From Streptomyces sp. NBC_01255 (GTDB lineage Bacteria > Actinomycetota > Actinomycetes > Streptomycetales > Streptomycetaceae): DNA of 64,000 nt. Within the stretch, counting starts at the first letter, position 1; each line of letters begins with the position of its first letter. Where the stretch lies: assembly GCF_036226445.1 (NCBI RefSeq), contig NZ_CP108474.1, positions 7,006,001 to 7,070,000 on the forward strand. Direction: 5' to 3'. Under the pieces are notes generated by a model. The model searched no databases, was not told the origin of the DNA, and saw only the letters and a program-made list of their open reading frames with translations. Made by a program: the position numbers and the translations under genes. This document shows positions 59,705 through 64,000 of this stretch, piece by piece.

Positions 59705-59810
59705 TCTGATCTCCCGCCCTCGGCGACGGGGGCATCCGGCTCAGACCGGGATCCATTCGTTTTTCGGGTCGTGTGAGGACCACCACGACCCCGCTACAAG
59801 GAGTTAACAA

Positions 59811-60197
59811 GTGGCACGCGTCAAGCGGGCAGTCAACGCCCACAAGAAGCGCCGGGCAATCCTCGAGGCGGCCTCCGGCTACCGCGGTCAGCGTTCGCGC
59901 CTGTACCGCAAGGCCAAGGAGCAGGTCACCCACTCGCTGGTCTACAACTACAACGACCGCAAGAAGCGCAAGGGCGACTTCCGCCGTCTGTGGATCCAGC
60001 GCATCAACGCCGCTGCCCGTCAGAACGGCATGACGTACAACCGCCTCATCCAGGGTCTGAACGCCGCCAACATCGAGGTGGACCGCAAGATCCTCGCCGA
60101 GCTGGCCGTCAACGACATCAACGCGTTCGCCGCGCTGGTCGAGGTCGCGCAGAAGGCTCTGCCGGCTGACGTCAACGCCCCGAAGGCCGCCGCCTGA
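59811..60197 (+). CDS. rplT: 50S ribosomal protein L20
   Basis: 128 residues. [20 protein letters not shown] and [20 protein letters not shown] are the signature regions. The long basic N-terminal helix binds 23S rRNA. GTG 59811 has AAGGAG upstream. In other bacteria L20 represses this operon through its leader; here the attenuator lies before infC. A short Ala-rich tail extends the usual length. Confidence 0.98.
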   Translation: MARVKRAVNAHKKRRAILEAASGYRGQRSRLYRKAKEQVTHSLVYNYNDRKKRKGDFRRLWIQRINAAARQNGMTYNRLIQGLNAANIEVDRKILAELAVNDINAFAALVEVAQKALPADVNAPKAAA

Positions 60198-60220
60198 TCT
60201 TCCAGGCCGCAGTACCTCTG

Positions 60221-60256
60221 CCCGGACCCGCAGGCGCGTGCGCCTGCGGGTCCGGG
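60221..60256 (+). terminator. intrinsic terminator of the infC operon
   Basis: A 17-bp stem (60221-60237 with 60240-60256) whose inner pairs open to form the loop, 24 bases after the rplT stop. Confidence 0.85.
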
Positions 60257-60325
60257 TGCGTCGGCCCCGAAGTCGCCGTCCCCCTCGAAGACCTCGAAGA
60301 CTCGAAGAGAGAACCGCCGCACCTC

Positions 60326-61165
60326 ATGGTCACCCCCGAGCTGATCTCCCCGCGTTCCCCGCGCGTCGTCGCCGCCCGGCGGCTCGCCAAGCGCAACTTC
60401 CGGGGCAAGGACCGCCTCTTCATCGCCGAGGGCCCGCAGGCCGTCCGTGAGGCCGTCGAGCACCGCGGGGCGAGCGGGGAACCGACCCTCGTCGAGCTCT
60501 TCACCACCGTCGAGGCCGCCGAGCGGTACGCCCCGATCATCGAGGCCGCGCTCGCCTCCGGAGCCCGTGTCCACCACGCCTCCGACGCCGTCCTCGCCGA
60601 GGTCTCCCAGACCGTCACCCCGCAGGGGATCGTCGGCGTCTGCCGCTTCCTGGACTCGCCCTTCGAGGAGATCGTCGCCGCCCGGCCCAAGCTGGTCGCC
60701 GTCCTCGCCCACGTCCGGGACCCCGGGAACGCCGGCACCGTACTGCGCTGCGCCGACGCCGCCGGCGCCGACGCCGTAGTCCTCACCGACGCCTCCGTCG
60801 ACCTGTACAACCCCAAGTCCGTCCGCGCCTCCGTCGGCTCCCTCTTCCACCTGCCGGTCGCCGTCGGCGTCCCCGTGGAGCAGGCCGTCGCCGGGCTCAA
60901 GAGCGCCGGCGTACGGATCCTCGCCGCCGACGGAGCGGGCCAGGACGACCTCGACGCCGAACTGGACGCCGGCACCATGGGCGGGCCCACCGCCTGGATC
61001 TTCGGCAACGAGGCCTGGGGCCTGCCCGAGGAGACCAGGGCCCTCGCCGACGCCGTCGTCCGCGTCCCCATCCACGGCAAGGCCGAGAGCCTCAACCTCG
61101 CGACCGCGGCCGCCGTCTGCCTGTACGCCTCCGCCCGCGCCCAGCGCCCCCGAACCTCCGCCTGA
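60326..61165 (+). CDS. SpoU/TrmH-type rRNA or tRNA 2'-O-methyltransferase
   Basis: 279 residues. N-terminal substrate-binding domain (RLAKRNFRGKDRLFIAEGPQ) then the SPOUT knot with motif 1 HVRDPGNAGTVLRCADAAGA, motif 2 IFGNEAWGLPEE and motif 3 IPIHGKAESLNLATAAAVCL. The dimeric enzyme methylates a ribose 2'-OH with SAM; target could be 23S rRNA or tRNA. In actinobacteria it regularly follows rplT, and some relatives confer thiostrepton-type resistance, though the motif 1 here is the general form. AGAGAG lies upstream of the ATG. Confidence 0.93.
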   Translation: MVTPELISPRSPRVVAARRLAKRNFRGKDRLFIAEGPQAVREAVEHRGASGEPTLVELFTTVEAAERYAPIIEAALASGARVHHASDAVLAEVSQTVTPQGIVGVCRFLDSPFEEIVAARPKLVAVLAHVRDPGNAGTVLRCADAAGADAVVLTDASVDLYNPKSVRASVGSLFHLPVAVGVPVEQAVAGLKSAGVRILAADGAGQDDLDAELDAGTMGGPTAWIFGNEAWGLPEETRALADAVVRVPIHGKAESLNLATAAAVCLYASARAQRPRTSA

Positions 61166-61246
61166 AGGGTCCATTCCGGCGCCCCCGCCCAGTAGAGTGA
61201 CCCTTTCGGGGGCCCACTGCGCTACACGGAGGGGTGGGATACGGGG

Positions 61247-62425
61247 ATGACGGTCGGCACGGACAGTCCCGCACAGGCACGGAGCGCCGCACCGCACGCC
61301 CCGGAGGAGCCCGGAGCCGCCGGGACACCCGCGGACGACACGGCCTCCACCGCCGACACCACCACCGCCTTCGCCGGGGTCCACCCCGACGACCTGCCCG
61401 ACGGCCTCGTCATCGCCGACGAGAGCGGTCGGGTCGTCTGCTTCAACGCCGCCGCCGGCCGCATCACCGCCGTACCCGCCGACCGTGCCCTCGGCCTCCC
61501 CCTCGACCAGGCCCTCCCCCTTGAGGACCTCAAGGGGCGCCGCTGGTGGACCCTGACCGACCCGTACGGCGGACTCGCCACCCGCCGCGGCCAGCCCGAG
61601 CGCAATCTGCTGCTCCCCGGCGGCCGCGAGGTCCTCGTCTCCGCCCGGTACGTCCGCGAGTACCCCACAGGCCCCGTCCGCCGCGTCGTGGTCTCCCTGC
61701 GCGGCACCGACGCCCGCCGCCGCACCGAGCGCAGCCACGCCGAGCTCATCGCCACCGTCGCCCACGAGCTGCGTTCCCCGCTCACCTCCGTCAAGGGCTT
61801 CACGGCGACCCTCCTCGACAAGTGGGAGCGGTTCACCGACGAGCAGAAGCGGCTGATGCTGGAGACCGTCGACGCCGACGCGGGCCGCATCAAGCGCCTC
61901 ATCGCCGAGCTCCTCGACATCTCCCGGATCGACTCCGGCCGCCTCGAGGTACGCCGCCAGCCCGTCGACCTCGCCGCCGCCATCGGCCGCCACATCCAGG
62001 TCCACACCACCGGCGGCCAGTCCCCGGACCGCTTCTTCGTACGGATCAGGCCGCAGCTGCCCGCGCTCTGGGCCGACCCCGACAAGATCGACCAGATCCT
62101 CGGCAACCTCCTGGAAAACGCGGTGCGCCACGGCGACGGAACCGTCACCATCGAGGTGGCACCCGGTACGGCGGGCGACGACGGAGAAGAGGGGACGGAG
62201 GTCACCGTGAGCGACGAGGGCCCCGGCATCCCCGAAGCGTCGATGAGCCGCGTCTTCACCCGCTTCTGGCGGGGCAGCAAACGCGGTGGCACCGGCCTCG
62301 GCCTCTACATCGTCAAGGGCATCGTCGAGGCCCACGGCGGCACCATCACCGTCGGACGGGGCCCCCGCGGCGGGGCCGAGTTCCGATTTACCCTGCCCGT
62401 CGGCACCCCGGCCCATCTCATCTGA
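61247..62425 (+). CDS. soluble orphan PAS-histidine kinase
   Basis: 392 residues. Ala/Thr-rich head, PAS domain (about 48-155: LPDGLVIADESGRVVCFNAA), HisKA with H173 in VAHELRSPLTS, and a complete HATPase (N box LLENAVRHG, G1 DEGPGIPE, F-region FTRFWRGS, G2 GGTGLGLYIV). No transmembrane helix, so the signal is cytosolic or arrives by a partner. No response regulator is adjacent; the orphan NarL-type regulator at 1.5-2.1 kb pairs with a different kinase type. The gene sits between the methyltransferase and pheS. Confidence 0.93.
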   Translation: MTVGTDSPAQARSAAPHAPEEPGAAGTPADDTASTADTTTAFAGVHPDDLPDGLVIADESGRVVCFNAAAGRITAVPADRALGLPLDQALPLEDLKGRRWWTLTDPYGGLATRRGQPERNLLLPGGREVLVSARYVREYPTGPVRRVVVSLRGTDARRRTERSHAELIATVAHELRSPLTSVKGFTATLLDKWERFTDEQKRLMLETVDADAGRIKRLIAELLDISRIDSGRLEVRRQPVDLAAAIGRHIQVHTTGGQSPDRFFVRIRPQLPALWADPDKIDQILGNLLENAVRHGDGTVTIEVAPGTAGDDGEEGTEVTVSDEGPGIPEASMSRVFTRFWRGSKRGGTGLGLYIVKGIVEAHGGTITVGRGPRGGAEFRFTLPVGTPAHLI

Positions 62426-62513
62426 CGAGATCCGACCAGTTTCGGACAAGATCCAGACGAGATCAGAGGCCGCCCGGCCTGCCCACGGGCTCATCACCGT
62501 CCGAGCGCCCCGT

Positions 62514-63721
<1,208 letters not shown>

Positions 63722-63722
<1 letters not shown>

Positions 63723-64000
63723 TGCGGGTCCCGCTTTCTTGGCTGCGGGAGTACGTCGACCTGCCGGCGACGGAGACCGGCCGAGACGTCCAGGCCAAAC
63801 TCATTTCGGCAGGCCTCGAGGTCGAGACCGTCGAGCAGCTCGGCACCGGCCTGACCGGCCCGCTGGTGGTCGGCAAGGTCCTCACCATCGAGGAACTGAC
63901 GGAGTTCAAGAAGCCCATCCGCTTCTGCACCGTCGACGTCGGCCAGGCCAACGGCACCGGCGAGCCGCAGGAGATCATCTGCGGCGCCCGGAACTTCGCC
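63722..64000 (+). CDS. pheT: phenylalanyl-tRNA synthetase beta subunit (partial, right edge)
   Basis: 93 codons remain before the window ends. [20 protein letters not shown], the hallmark start of PheT, is followed by [15 protein letters not shown] and the beginning of the OB-fold/tRNA-binding domain ([20 protein letters not shown]). Translation is coupled to pheS by the TGATG overlap. Confidence 0.97.

Overview
This is a 64-kb piece of a Streptomyces chromosome. The base composition is very GC-rich with strong third-position GC. Gene order (proteasome/pupylation block, tatAC, ethanolamine-type glnA4 block, infC-rpmI-rplT-pheST) matches the syntenic core region known from S. coelicolor. I see no tRNA, rRNA, CRISPR array, insertion sequence or prophage.

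Layout. 1-6.4 kb: the end of a peptide-type ABC substrate-binding protein, an orphan NarL-type response regulator, a RecB/Cas4-like nuclease, a site-2 protease, tRNA m1A58 methyltransferase, a small exported protein and a ferredoxin. 6.6-19.9 kb: the complete Pup-proteasome system. This is arc (mpa), dop, pup, prcB, prcA, a LacI/MFS pair inserted in the middle, pafA, two FKBP isomerases, and pafB-pafC. Pup here ends in an encoded Glu, so Dop should be needed only for depupylation. 20-26 kb: two tiny proteins, tatA, tatC, a diacylglycerol-kinase-like enzyme and a HelY-type helicase. 26-33 kb: a P450 preceded by two perfect DnaA boxes, a frameshifted methyltransferase remnant, a three-gene membrane/ADP-ribosylglycohydrolase operon divergent from a MerR regulator over an elaborate operator, an iron-box-controlled siderophore-interacting protein, and a FEN-type exonuclease.

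33-44.8 kb: glycine-betaine/choline-type ABC transporter with a permease-substrate-binder fusion, an XRE-cupin regulator with a cytosolic metal-receptor-like protein, a TDT transporter/LysR divergent pair, an amidohydrolase with a TetR regulator, and an NCS1 permease translationally coupled to a C45-family hydrolase. 44.8-51.5 kb: an ethanolamine-utilisation-type block. One arm is a FadR-type regulator, an APC permease and a gamma-glutamyl hydrolase of the PuuD type. The other arm is a GlnA4-like gamma-glutamyl ligase, an aldehyde dehydrogenase and a short-chain dehydrogenase. Together they suggest import, gamma-glutamylation, oxidation and deglutamylation of a small amine.

51.5-64 kb: a secreted HAD phosphatase, a fold-III PLP enzyme, a translationally coupled pair of a proline-rich single-pass membrane protein and a mycosin-like subtilase, an SseB-family protein, DUF1844, then infC (starting on AUC after an attenuator leader), rpmI, rplT, a SpoU-type rRNA methyltransferase, a soluble orphan histidine kinase, pheS and the start of pheT.

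A recurring regulatory theme is visible by eye. At least nine genes have a -10 hexamer ending 6-7 bases before the start codon and most lack a Shine-Dalgarno sequence, so they are probably translated from leaderless mRNAs. All functional calls rest on motif recognition from the sequence; no database search was run.
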